Part shown: one piece after another, positions 24,485 to 32,521 of the stretch | Numbering within the stretch: the first letter of the stretch is position 1 | How the letters are laid out: the number at the start of each line of letters is the position of its first letter | Source of the DNA: Telluria antibiotica | GTDB taxonomy: Bacteria > Pseudomonadota > Gammaproteobacteria > Burkholderiales > Burkholderiaceae_D | Reading direction: 5' to 3' | Assembly: GCF_011682055.1 (NCBI RefSeq) | Contig: NZ_JAAQOM010000024.1 | Location: forward strand, 1-64,000 | DNA length: 64,000 nt | Notes under the pieces: generated by a model | Seen by the model: the letters and a program-made list of their open reading frames with translations, nothing else | What the model was told of the DNA's origin: nothing | Databases searched by the model: none | Position numbers and translations under genes: made by a program

Positions 24485-27337
24485 ATGCCCAACAGACGCG
24501 ACTTCCTCAAGAGCGCCGGCGCGCTCGCCACCACCTCCATCTTCGGCCAATCCGCGGCGTACGCGTCCACTGCACGCGCGCGCGCCGCGTCCGTGCCCGG
24601 GCGCGCGGTCGTGTCGCTCAACAAGGGCTGGCGCTTCCACGAAGGCGACATCGCCTTCCCCGTCATCCGCGGCCATGGCTGGACGTATGCCAATGCGAAG
24701 GCCGGCAGCGCAAGCGGCGCCGCGGCGCCCGGCTTCGACGATTCCGAATGGACCAACGTCGTGCTCCCGCACGATTTCGCCAGCGCCCAGCTGCCCGAGC
24801 AGGACGCCAATGTGTCGCAGGGCTACCGCAAGCGCGGCATCGGCTGGTACCGCACCCTGATCCGGCTCGACGAGGCCGACCACGGCAAGCATCTCGAACT
24901 GCAGCTGGACGGCATCTCGACGCTCGCCACCGTCTGGTTCAACGGCACGCAGGTCGCGCACGTCTGGAGCGGCTACAACGCCGTCTACATCGACCTGACG
25001 CCGTTCGCCACGTACGGCGACGCCCTGAACTCGCTGGCGATCCGCGCCGATGCGAACACCATGCAGGGCTGGTGGTACGAAGGCGCCGGCATCTACCGCA
25101 ACACGTGGCTCGTCAAGCGCGAGCAGGTGCACATCGTCACGGACGGCGTGTTCGCCCATCCGGTATTCGCCGACGGCCAGTGGACCATCCCGCTCGAAGT
25201 CACGCTGTACAACATCCGCAAGGGCACGCAGCGGGTGCAGGTCGAGAGTGTCCTCGTCGATGCGGACGGCAAGTCCGTGGCCGCTTTCACCGCGCCGGCC
25301 GACGTCGGCGTGCTGGCGCACCAGGTCGTCACCGGCACGCTGCGCGTGGCGGCGCCCAGGCTGTGGAGCCTGGAAGAACGCAATCTGTACAGCGTGCGCA
25401 CCCGCGTCCTGCAGGACGGCAAAGTGCTGGACGAAGTCACCACCCGCTGCGGTTTCCGCACGCAGCGCTTCGATCCGGAGCAGGGCTTCTTCCTGAACGA
25501 TCGCCACGTCAAGCTGCAGGGCGTGTGCATCCACCAGGACCATGCCGGCGTCGGCGTCGCCGTGCCGTACGGGGTGCTCGACTACCGCATGCGGCGCCTG
25601 AAGGAACTCGGCGTCAACGCCATCCGCTGCTCGCACAATGCCCAGGACAAGCGCTTCTACGAGCTGTGCGACGAGCTGGGCTTCCTCGTGATGGACGAGA
25701 ACCGCGTGTTCAACCCGTCGCCGGAACACGTCGACGAGCTCACCTGGCTCGTGCGCTGCCACCGCAACCACCCGTCCATCATCCTGTGGTCGGTGTTCAA
25801 CGAAGAACCGATCCAGGGCACGGAACAGGGGTACGAGATGGTGCGGCGCATGGTCGCCGCCGTGCACGCGCTCGACACGTCGCGCCCCACCACGGCCGCG
25901 ATGAACACGGGCCAGTTCGAGCCCGCCAACGCGGGCCAGGCAGTCGACGTCGTCGGCTTCAACTACCAATACCAGGCCTACGACGGGTTCCACCAGGCCT
26001 TCCCGACCGTGCCGATGACGTCGTCGGAAGACACCTCGGCCTTCCAGACGCGCGGCGAATACGTGACCGTGCCGGAGAAGCACATCTTCGCCGGCTACGA
26101 CGACGATGCGTCGTCCTGGGGTTCGACGCACCGGGTCGGCTGGCAGGCGGTGGCCGAGCGTCCGTTCGTGGCCGGCGCCTTCGTATGGACCGGCTTCGAC
26201 TACCACGGCGAGCCCACCCCGTACGAATGGCCGTCGAATTCCTCGTTCTTCGGCATCATGGACTTGTGCGGCTTCGCGAAGGACGCGTTCTGGCTGCACC
26301 AGGCCCAGTGGCGCAAGGAACCGGTGCTGCGCCTGGCGCCGCACTGGAACTGGGCCGGCAAGGAAGGCCAGGCGATCACCGTGATGGCGTTCCACAACAT
26401 GGACGAAGTCGAGGTGTTCCTGAACGGCCGCTCGCAAGGGCGCCAGAAGGGCGACATCTACGCCATGAACCGCTGGCAGGTGCCGTATGCACCGGGCACG
26501 CTGGCCGCGGTCGGCTACCGCGGCGGCAAGGTCGTCAAGCGGTTCGAGGTCGAGACCACGGGCGCGCCCGTCACGCTCAAGCTCACCCCGGACCGCGCAT
26601 TCCTGCGCGGCGACGGCCTCGACGCGCAACCCATCCAGGTCGAGGCGCTCGATGCGAAGGGCCGCCACGTGCCGCTGGCGCAGCACCAGGTCGTGTTCAC
26701 GGTCGAAGGCGGCGACATCATCGGCCTGGGCAACGGCGATCCGAACGACACCAGCAGCGAGAAGGGCAACACGCGCGCGCTGTTCAACGGGCTGGCCCAG
26801 GTGATCGTGCAGACCCGTGAAGGCAGCGCGGGCCGACTCCGGCTGGGCGCCAGCGCGCCCGGCCTCAAGAGCGCCGTGCTCGACGTCGAGGTGCGCGCGG
26901 CCCAGCCGTGGGCCTACCAGGCCACGTCGGAACCGGTGCAGGGCCTCGACGGCTGGCGCTCCTCCCCGCTCAGCGCGGCTCCGGTCGATCCGAACGTGCG
27001 CCCCGCCGACACCGACATGAATTCGTGGGGCTGGGTCACGCCCGGCACCCGCGCCAGGCCGGCCGAACGGACCGGCTACGTGCTGTATGCCACGGACGCC
27101 TGGGCCTTCGCGCGCGTGCGCAAGCACGGCGGCACCCTGGAATTCGTCGAGGTGACGGGCCCGTGCCAGGTGTTCATCGACGGCAAGAAGGCCGGCGAAA
27201 AGACCACGGCCGCGCCGGCACCGCTGCGCATCCCCTTCCCGGCCGGCGACACGCGCTTCCACCTGAGCGTGCTGTGCCCCGTGACGGCCGGCCAGCCGCA
27301 CGGCCTGAGCGGCGTCGTACGCCTGTTGTCGGCTTGA
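24485..27337 (+). CDS. Tat-exported GH2 beta-galactosidase
   Basis: This protein of about 950 aa starts with a twin-arginine signal (RRDFLK then a mild hydrophobic stretch cut near AAYA). It has the GH2 order: sugar-binding jelly roll, immunoglobulin-like domain and TIM barrel, with extra C-terminal sandwich domains (DUF4982-like) to residue 950. The acid/base is E440 in SVFNEEP and the nucleophile E515 in SSEDTS. Such enzymes remove terminal beta-galactose. An earlier frame start adds 16 non-signal residues and is rejected because the Tat motif fits the ATG at 24485. It could remove galactose exposed by the fucosidase in the nearby island. Confidence 0.88.
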   Translation: MPNRRDFLKSAGALATTSIFGQSAAYASTARARAASVPGRAVVSLNKGWRFHEGDIAFPVIRGHGWTYANAKAGSASGAAAPGFDDSEWTNVVLPHDFASAQLPEQDANVSQGYRKRGIGWYRTLIRLDEADHGKHLELQLDGISTLATVWFNGTQVAHVWSGYNAVYIDLTPFATYGDALNSLAIRADANTMQGWWYEGAGIYRNTWLVKREQVHIVTDGVFAHPVFADGQWTIPLEVTLYNIRKGTQRVQVESVLVDADGKSVAAFTAPADVGVLAHQVVTGTLRVAAPRLWSLEERNLYSVRTRVLQDGKVLDEVTTRCGFRTQRFDPEQGFFLNDRHVKLQGVCIHQDHAGVGVAVPYGVLDYRMRRLKELGVNAIRCSHNAQDKRFYELCDELGFLVMDENRVFNPSPEHVDELTWLVRCHRNHPSIILWSVFNEEPIQGTEQGYEMVRRMVAAVHALDTSRPTTAAMNTGQFEPANAGQAVDVVGFNYQYQAYDGFHQAFPTVPMTSSEDTSAFQTRGEYVTVPEKHIFAGYDDDASSWGSTHRVGWQAVAERPFVAGAFVWTGFDYHGEPTPYEWPSNSSFFGIMDLCGFAKDAFWLHQAQWRKEPVLRLAPHWNWAGKEGQAITVMAFHNMDEVEVFLNGRSQGRQKGDIYAMNRWQVPYAPGTLAAVGYRGGKVVKRFEVETTGAPVTLKLTPDRAFLRGDGLDAQPIQVEALDAKGRHVPLAQHQVVFTVEGGDIIGLGNGDPNDTSSEKGNTRALFNGLAQVIVQTREGSAGRLRLGASAPGLKSAVLDVEVRAAQPWAYQATSEPVQGLDGWRSSPLSAAPVDPNVRPADTDMNSWGWVTPGTRARPAERTGYVLYATDAWAFARVRKHGGTLEFVEVTGPCQVFIDGKKAGEKTTAAPAPLRIPFPAGDTRFHLSVLCPVTAGQPHGLSGVVRLLSA

Positions 27338-27728
27338 TCACGACGGCGGGCGTCCCGGCGGCGGGCGTCCCGGTCGGCGTGCATCAACGCCGGCGTCATC
27401 CGGACGCCTGCCCGATCGCGTAAAATCCTGTCCGCAGCGCCGGCAAGGCGCCGCGCCGACGTCACCGCTACGACCGGGCATGTCATCCTGTCCAGTTCTG
27501 TTGCTCGCGCAGGACAATGCATCCAAAAGTATGGCTTGGGGCAACGCTATCGTCCGGTTTGGACTACAATTCGAGACAATTTGTTGAAGATTTTCGAGAG
27601 TTGGCGGTAGCGCACACCGACACCAGGCCTCCGGTGCGCGGCCAGCCGACCGGTTAGCGCTGCTGATCGCAGACTGATTCACCGCTGGCGGCGTCGGACA
27701 ACAACTGGCAGGCGACCCGTAAGAGACA
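27338..27728. other. Intergenic leader before the GT9 gene
   Basis: About 390 bp without a gene. A 15-bp GC-rich unit (GGCGGGCGTCCCGG) is repeated twice near 27345-27374. Near 27565-27570 there is a TACAAT hexamer without a clear -35. The rest is presumably the promoter and untranslated leader of the glycosyltransferase gene; nothing else is recognised. Confidence 0.4.
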
Positions 27729-28832
27729 ATGAACCTACCCCTCATTCCTTCCGATCTCCTCAAGAAATCGGACAAGATCCTGTTCATCGCCCACCTGGCG
27801 TTGGGCGACTACACGTATCTGCAGAACTGCTTCGAGGCGTTCGCGCGCGCCTACCCGCACCTGAAGCTGCACCTGTGGGTGGACGAGGTCCGCCGCACGA
27901 GCGACGCCTCGCAGTGGCCGCACCTGAAGAAGAACGTCCTGTACGACTGGCTCGACGCCTGCGACTTCATCGACAAGGTCTACAAGCAGAACTACTCGCC
28001 CGAGCTGTTCCGCCAGTCGATCGGCGAAGCGCAGCGCGAGCATTATCCGATCGTCGTCTCGCTGGGCACCCTGCGTCCGCACTTCTACGCCAACCTCGCG
28101 CGCGAGATCAGCCCGGACGGCTTCGTGTTCGGCCTGAAGAAACCGATGGGCCTGTTCGGTCTGCACCACTGGTTCAGCTACCGCAAGCTGGACGCGAGCC
28201 TCGACCCGGACGCCGCCGACCGCGCCACCGCGCCGCACATCAGCGACGTGCACGCGGAATGGTTCCGCCAGCTGGCCGCCGTCGACATCCCGCCCGCTGC
28301 GCGCATTCCGTTCGTGCACATCCCCGAGCAATTCGTGGAGGGCGCCAAGGCGCGCCTGCATGAATGGGGCTTCGACGCGCGCCGGGGCAAGCTCGTGTTC
28401 ATCAACCCGTTCGCCAAGACGCGCAAGCGCTGCTGGCCCGTCGAGCGCGTGGCCGAGCTGATCGAAACGATGCGCGCGCAGCCGGAATGGCGCGATGCCT
28501 GCTTCGTCGTCAACGCCGTCCCGCAGGAAGTCGACAACGTGAAGGCGATGCTGGCCCGCCGCCAGCTCGATCGCACGGAACTGTTCAGCGCGAACGAAAA
28601 CTTCTTCCAGCTCCCGGCGATGCTGGCCCAGTGCGACCTGATCGTGTCGGTGGAAACGGCCGTGATGCACCTGGCGAATGCCGTCGGCGTGCCGGTCGTC
28701 GCGCTGATGCGCCAGAAGACGCCGGAATGGGCGCCTGTCGACAAGGCCAACAGCACCGTCATCACGGCCGTTCAGCGGCATGACTGGGTCAAGGCGATTC
28801 CCGTCGATGCGGTGATGCACGCGTTGGCGTAA
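27729..28832 (+). CDS. Glycosyltransferase family 9 (heptosyltransferase-like)
   Basis: This 367-aa protein is a GT-B fold transferase of family 9, which includes LPS heptosyltransferases. The N-terminal start KILFIAHLALGDYTYLQN corresponds to the usual GDxL loop in variant form. The C-terminal half has INPFAKTRKRCWP and the donor-binding VSVETAVMHLANAVGVPVVAL (SxxxH-A). Acceptor and exact sugar cannot be told. It stands alone, downstream of the GH2 gene with a long leader and followed by a REP array, so it is likely a single-gene unit. Confidence 0.85.
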   Translation: MNLPLIPSDLLKKSDKILFIAHLALGDYTYLQNCFEAFARAYPHLKLHLWVDEVRRTSDASQWPHLKKNVLYDWLDACDFIDKVYKQNYSPELFRQSIGEAQREHYPIVVSLGTLRPHFYANLAREISPDGFVFGLKKPMGLFGLHHWFSYRKLDASLDPDAADRATAPHISDVHAEWFRQLAAVDIPPAARIPFVHIPEQFVEGAKARLHEWGFDARRGKLVFINPFAKTRKRCWPVERVAELIETMRAQPEWRDACFVVNAVPQEVDNVKAMLARRQLDRTELFSANENFFQLPAMLAQCDLIVSVETAVMHLANAVGVPVVALMRQKTPEWAPVDKANSTVITAVQRHDWVKAIPVDAVMHALA

Positions 28833-28877
28833 GCCCGTACGACCCCGTTGAGCGAGGGCCGCCGAGTGCGGGCCTTT

Positions 28878-29351
28878 GCATACGGTTGCTGGGCACGGGG
28901 TGCCCACCGTACGTTTGTTCACGCATACGGTTGGTGGGCACGGGGTGCCCACCCTACGTTTGTTCACGCATACGGTTGGTGGGAACGGGGTGCCCACGCT
29001 ACGTTTGTTCACGCATACGGTTGGTGGGCACGGGGTGCCCACCCTACGTTTGTTCACGCATACGGTTGGTGGGCGCGGGTGCCCACCCTGCGTTTGTTCA
29101 CGCATACGGTTGGTGGGCGCGGGGTGCCCACCGTACGTTTGTTCACGCATACGGTTGGTGGGCACGGGGTGCCCACGCTACGTTTGTTCACGCATCCGGT
29201 TGGTGGGCACGGGGTGCCCACCGTACGTTTGTTCACGCATACGGTTGGTGGGCACGGGGTGCCCACCCTACGTTTGTTCACGCATACGGTTGGTGGGCAC
29301 GGGGTGCCCACCAACCGGCGGTCCTCGTAGGGTGGGCTCCCCGAGCCCACC
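28878..29351. repeat. Tandem REP array: 10 copies of 45 bp plus one inverted end copy
   Basis: Units start at 28878, 28923, 28968, 29013, 29058, 29102, 29147, 29192, 29237 and 29282. Each has the palindromic REP core and the constant spacer ACGTTTGTTCACGCATACGG. Variants include GGGAACGGGG, GGGCGCGGG and CATCCGG. The array is closed by one inverted REP at 29327-29351 with a CTCCCC loop, the same loop as the closing copy of the 5.3-6.0 kb array. The 45-bp period keeps frames open; those frames are artefacts. Confidence 0.9.
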
Positions 29352-29365
29352 ATGCGAACCGTAGA

Positions 29366-30175
29366 TTATTTCGCGTCCGGGAAAAACAACTGCTCCCCCG
29401 CCGGCTTGAACGATGCGATCCGCGCCTGCCCTTCCGGCGACGTGATCCAGTCGATCAGCGCCTTCGCGCCGCGGTAATTGATGCCCTTGTGCTTCTCCGG
29501 ATTCACCGCGATGATCCCGTACGGATTGAACATGCGCTTGTCGCCCTCGACGAGGATCGCGAGCCCCGTCTTCGCCTTGTACGCGCCATACGTCGCGCGG
29601 TCCGTCAGCGTGTAGGCGTTCAACTCGGCCGCCATGTTCAGCACCTCGCCCATCCCGAGGCCGGCCGCCACGTAGTTGGCGCCCACAGGCTTCGTCCCCG
29701 CCTGCTGCCAATAGCCCTTCTCCATCACGTCCGTGCCGGAATTGTCGCCGCGCGAAATGAATTTCACGTTCGCGGCCGCGATCTTCTTGAACGCGGCGAT
29801 GACGTCGCGGCTGCCCTTCACGCCCGCCGGGTCGCTCGCGGGCCCCGCGACGATGAAGTCGTTGTACATGACGTCATGGCGGTCGATGCCCCAGCCCTCC
29901 GCCACGAACTTGTCTTCCAGCTTGCGCGCGTGGACCAGGGTGACGTCGACGTCGCCGTTCTTGCCCAGCTCCAGCGCCTTGCCGGTGCCCACGGAGATCA
30001 CGTCGACCTTGATGCCCGTCTTCGCCTCGAACGCGGGCAGCAGATAGCCCAGCAGGCCCGAGTTCTCCGTGCTCGTGGTGGTGGACAGGCGCAGCACCTT
30101 GTCCGATTGCGCGTGCGCGCACGGCGCCGCGATGGCGAGCGTCGCGATGAGGGCGAGGATGGAACGGCGGTGCAT
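29366..30175 (-). CDS. tupA: Tungstate ABC transporter, substrate-binding protein
   Basis: This 269-aa periplasmic protein has a signal peptide (cut near AHAQ) and the TupA signature RLSTTTSTENSG (TTTS motif), which separates tungstate-specific TupA from molybdate ModA. Other conserved parts are SRGDNSGT and the NPYGIIAVNP stretch. It captures tungstate for the TupB/TupC pump. Its start lies 19 nt after tupC, last in a long operon with formate dehydrogenase genes. Confidence 0.93.
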   Translation of the reverse strand: MHRRSILALIATLAIAAPCAHAQSDKVLRLSTTTSTENSGLLGYLLPAFEAKTGIKVDVISVGTGKALELGKNGDVDVTLVHARKLEDKFVAEGWGIDRHDVMYNDFIVAGPASDPAGVKGSRDVIAAFKKIAAANVKFISRGDNSGTDVMEKGYWQQAGTKPVGANYVAAGLGMGEVLNMAAELNAYTLTDRATYGAYKAKTGLAILVEGDKRMFNPYGIIAVNPEKHKGINYRGAKALIDWITSPEGQARIASFKPAGEQLFFPDAK

Positions 30176-30194
30176 GGGTATCTCCTTGTTGTGA

Positions 30195-30926
30195 TCAGCG
30201 GTGTTCGAGATGCCCGTCGCGCAGCTTCAGCCGCTGCACGCCGGGCAGGTTGATCAGGTCGCGGTCGTGGCACGCGATGACGACGCTGCTGCCCGCATCG
30301 ACCATCGTCGGGATCAGCGCGAGCACCTGCTCGCGCGCGGCGCCGTCCAGGTTCGCCGTCGGCTCGTCCAGCAGCAGCAGGCGCGGTTGCAGCACCTTCG
30401 CGCGCGCCAGCGCCACGCGCTGCTTTTCCCCGCCGGACAGCTTGGTCGGATCGGTGCCGGCGAGGTGCGCCACGCCCGCCCAGGCCATCGCCTCCCCCAC
30501 GACGGGCCGCACGGCTTCCGGCTTTTCGCCGCGCACGACCAGGCCGTAGCCGATGTTGTCGGCGACGCTCGTCGAGAACAGGATCGGGTGCTGGTGCACG
30601 TAGACGATGGCGCGGCGCAGCGCGCGCGGGTACGGGTGCACGCGCAGCACGTCCTCGCCGGCGAAGCGCAGGCTGTCGATCTCGGCCCGTTCCAGCCCGC
30701 CCAGCACGCGCAGCAAGGTGCTCTTGCCGGCGCCGTTCATCCCCGTCAGCACGTAGGCACTGTGCGTCGCGATCTCGAGCACGTCGATGTCGAACAGCAG
30801 CCGGTCACCGTGGCGCTTGCGCAGGCCGCGCACGCCCAGCAAGGCCTTGCGGCGCTCGTCGCGCTGCGGCACGTCCGCGTTCTCGACCACGGCCGCCGTG
30901 ATCTGCGAATGGATGCCGACACTCAT
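30195..30926 (-). CDS. tupC: Tungstate ABC transporter, ATP-binding protein
   Basis: This 243-aa cytoplasmic ATPase powers tungstate uptake. Walker A is LTGMNGAGKSTLLR, the ABC signature is LSGGEKQRVAL and Walker B is LLLLDEPTANLD. The ATG overlaps the tupB stop as ATGA. An N-terminal stretch of about 30 residues precedes the core domain. Confidence 0.92.
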   Translation of the reverse strand: MSVGIHSQITAAVVENADVPQRDERRKALLGVRGLRKRHGDRLLFDIDVLEIATHSAYVLTGMNGAGKSTLLRVLGGLERAEIDSLRFAGEDVLRVHPYPRALRRAIVYVHQHPILFSTSVADNIGYGLVVRGEKPEAVRPVVGEAMAWAGVAHLAGTDPTKLSGGEKQRVALARAKVLQPRLLLLDEPTANLDGAAREQVLALIPTMVDAGSSVVIACHDRDLINLPGVQRLKLRDGHLEHR

Positions 30927-31633
30927 GCGCGCTCCCGCACCGTGTGGGCGTCGCCCTGCAGCAGCATCAGCGCGCCGTTCATCAGCAGCGCGATCGTGAC
31001 GAGCACGATGCCGAGCGCGATGCCCTGCGCGAACTCGCCCTTGCTCGTCTCCAGCGCGATCGCCGTCGTGATCGTGCGCGTCTCGCCTTCGATGTTCCCG
31101 CCCACCATCAGCGCGCAGCCGACTTCCGAGATCACGCGGCCGAAGCCGGACAATACGGCCGCCATCACGCCGAAGCGCGCCTCGTGCAGCACGCGCACCA
31201 TCACCTGCATGGGCGACGCGCCCAGCGCGATCGCGGTCTCCGCATAACGCGGGTCGAGGCCCTGCACGGCCGCGAGGGTGAATGCGAGCAGCACCGGCAG
31301 CGCGACGATGCATTGTCCGACCACGATGCCGGACTGCGAGAACAGCCAGTGCAGGCCGCCCAGCGGCCCGTGGCGCGACAGCAGCAGGTACAGCAGGAGG
31401 CCGATCAGGACGGTCGGCAGCGACAGCGCCGCCTGCGCAAGCCAGATGACGATGCGCCGCCCGGCGAAGCGCCGCATCGCGACGATGTAGCCGATCAGGA
31501 TCGCAGGGGGCGTGGCCAGCAACAGGCCGACGATGCTCGTCTTCAGCGACACCCACACGATCCGCCACAGATCCGGGTCGCCCGTGAACAGCAGGGCGAA
31601 GGCGCGCGCGACGGCATCCGCGATATCGCTCAT
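30923..31633 (-). CDS. tupB: Tungstate ABC transporter, permease
   Basis: This 236-aa inner-membrane protein has about five or six hydrophobic segments and the binding-protein-dependent permease loop EAxxxGAS (ETAIALGASPMQVM) that contacts the ATPase. Together with TupA and TupC it imports tungstate. It begins 9 nt after the fdhD stop and overlaps tupC by 4 nt. Confidence 0.93.
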   Translation of the reverse strand: MSDIADAVARAFALLFTGDPDLWRIVWVSLKTSIVGLLLATPPAILIGYIVAMRRFAGRRIVIWLAQAALSLPTVLIGLLLYLLLSRHGPLGGLHWLFSQSGIVVGQCIVALPVLLAFTLAAVQGLDPRYAETAIALGASPMQVMVRVLHEARFGVMAAVLSGFGRVISEVGCALMVGGNIEGETRTITTAIALETSKGEFAQGIALGIVLVTIALLMNGALMLLQGDAHTVRERA

Positions 31634-31642
31634 GGGCTGACG

Positions 31643-32521
31643 TCAGGCGGAGCGCAGGGTGCGCGCCGTCTCCAGGGCGGCGAGCCATTCGGGCTCGAAG
31701 ACGAGGCGTTCCTCGCCGGACAGCAGCAGGAAATGGTGGCCGCTGCAGCGCGCCAGCAGCGACATGCCCACCTGCTCCGCCACCGCATGCCCCATCTGCG
31801 TCGTGCCCGAGCGCGACAGCAGGAACGGGATGCCCATCTGCGCGCCCTTGATGACCATTTCGGACGTCAGCCGCCCCGTCGTGTAGAACACCTTGTCGGC
31901 GCCCTCGACGCCTTCGAGCCACATCAGGCCGGCGATGGCGTCGACGGCATTGTGGCGGCCCACGTCCTCGATGAACCACAGCAGCTCGCCGTCGTGCGTG
32001 AACAGCGCGCAGCCATGCACGGAGCCGGCCTGCTTGTACACGGATTGCTGCGTGCGCACCGTCTCGACGATGCGGTGCACGACGGACTGGCGCAGCCGTG
32101 CGTCCGGCGGCAGCACGATGCGGTCGACTTCGTCCATCAGCCCGCCGAACACGGAGCCCTGGCCGCAGCCCGTCGTGACGACCTTCTTCGCCGTACGCTC
32201 CTCCACGTCGGCGATGCCGCCGCGCGTGACGACGGCCACGGCATCGACCGACCAGTCGACCTGCACGGACACGATGTCCTCGAGCGAGCGCACGAGGCGC
32301 TGGTTGCGCAGGTAGCCCAACGTCAGCGCTTCCGGCGCCGCGCCCAGGGTCATCAGGGTGACGAGTTCGCGCTTGTCGACGTAGACCGTCAGCGGCCGCT
32401 CGGCCGGGATGTACAGGGTCTCGCGGCGCCCGCGCTCGTCGACGGCCGTCACGGGATGCGTGAGGCTTACGCTGGCCTGCGAAAGCTGCGGCCGATAACA
32501 AGAGTTCATGCGAGAGATCAT
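31643..32521 (-). CDS. fdhD: Formate dehydrogenase maturation protein FdhD (FdsC)
   Basis: This protein of about 292 aa belongs to FdhD, which passes sulfur to the molybdenum/tungsten cofactor so formate dehydrogenase becomes active. The family motif VTTGCGQGSVFG is present, as are EDVGRHNAVD and the TSEMVIKGAQMGIP cofactor-binding region. The usual CxxC is reduced to CGQG, with only the first cysteine kept. The start at 32521 overlaps the fdsA stop as ATGA; an ATG four codons later (32509) lacks a ribosome site. Confidence 0.9.
   Translation of the reverse strand: MISRMNSCYRPQLSQASVSLTHPVTAVDERGRRETLYIPAERPLTVYVDKRELVTLMTLGAAPEALTLGYLRNQRLVRSLEDIVSVQVDWSVDAVAVVTRGGIADVEERTAKKVVTTGCGQGSVFGGLMDEVDRIVLPPDARLRQSVVHRIVETVRTQQSVYKQAGSVHGCALFTHDGELLWFIEDVGRHNAVDAIAGLMWLEGVEGADKVFYTTGRLTSEMVIKGAQMGIPFLLSRSGTTQMGHAVAEQVGMSLLARCSGHHFLLLSGEERLVFEPEWLAALETARTLRSA

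Noticed and set aside
24443..27301. 952-codon minus-strand frame opposite the GH2 gene
   Set aside because: Antisense shadow; the GH2 protein on the plus strand carries a Tat signal and both catalytic glutamates.
28848..30253. Repeat protein read through the 45-bp array and beyond
   Set aside because: Same artefact as the 40-bp array; the later part is antisense to tupA.
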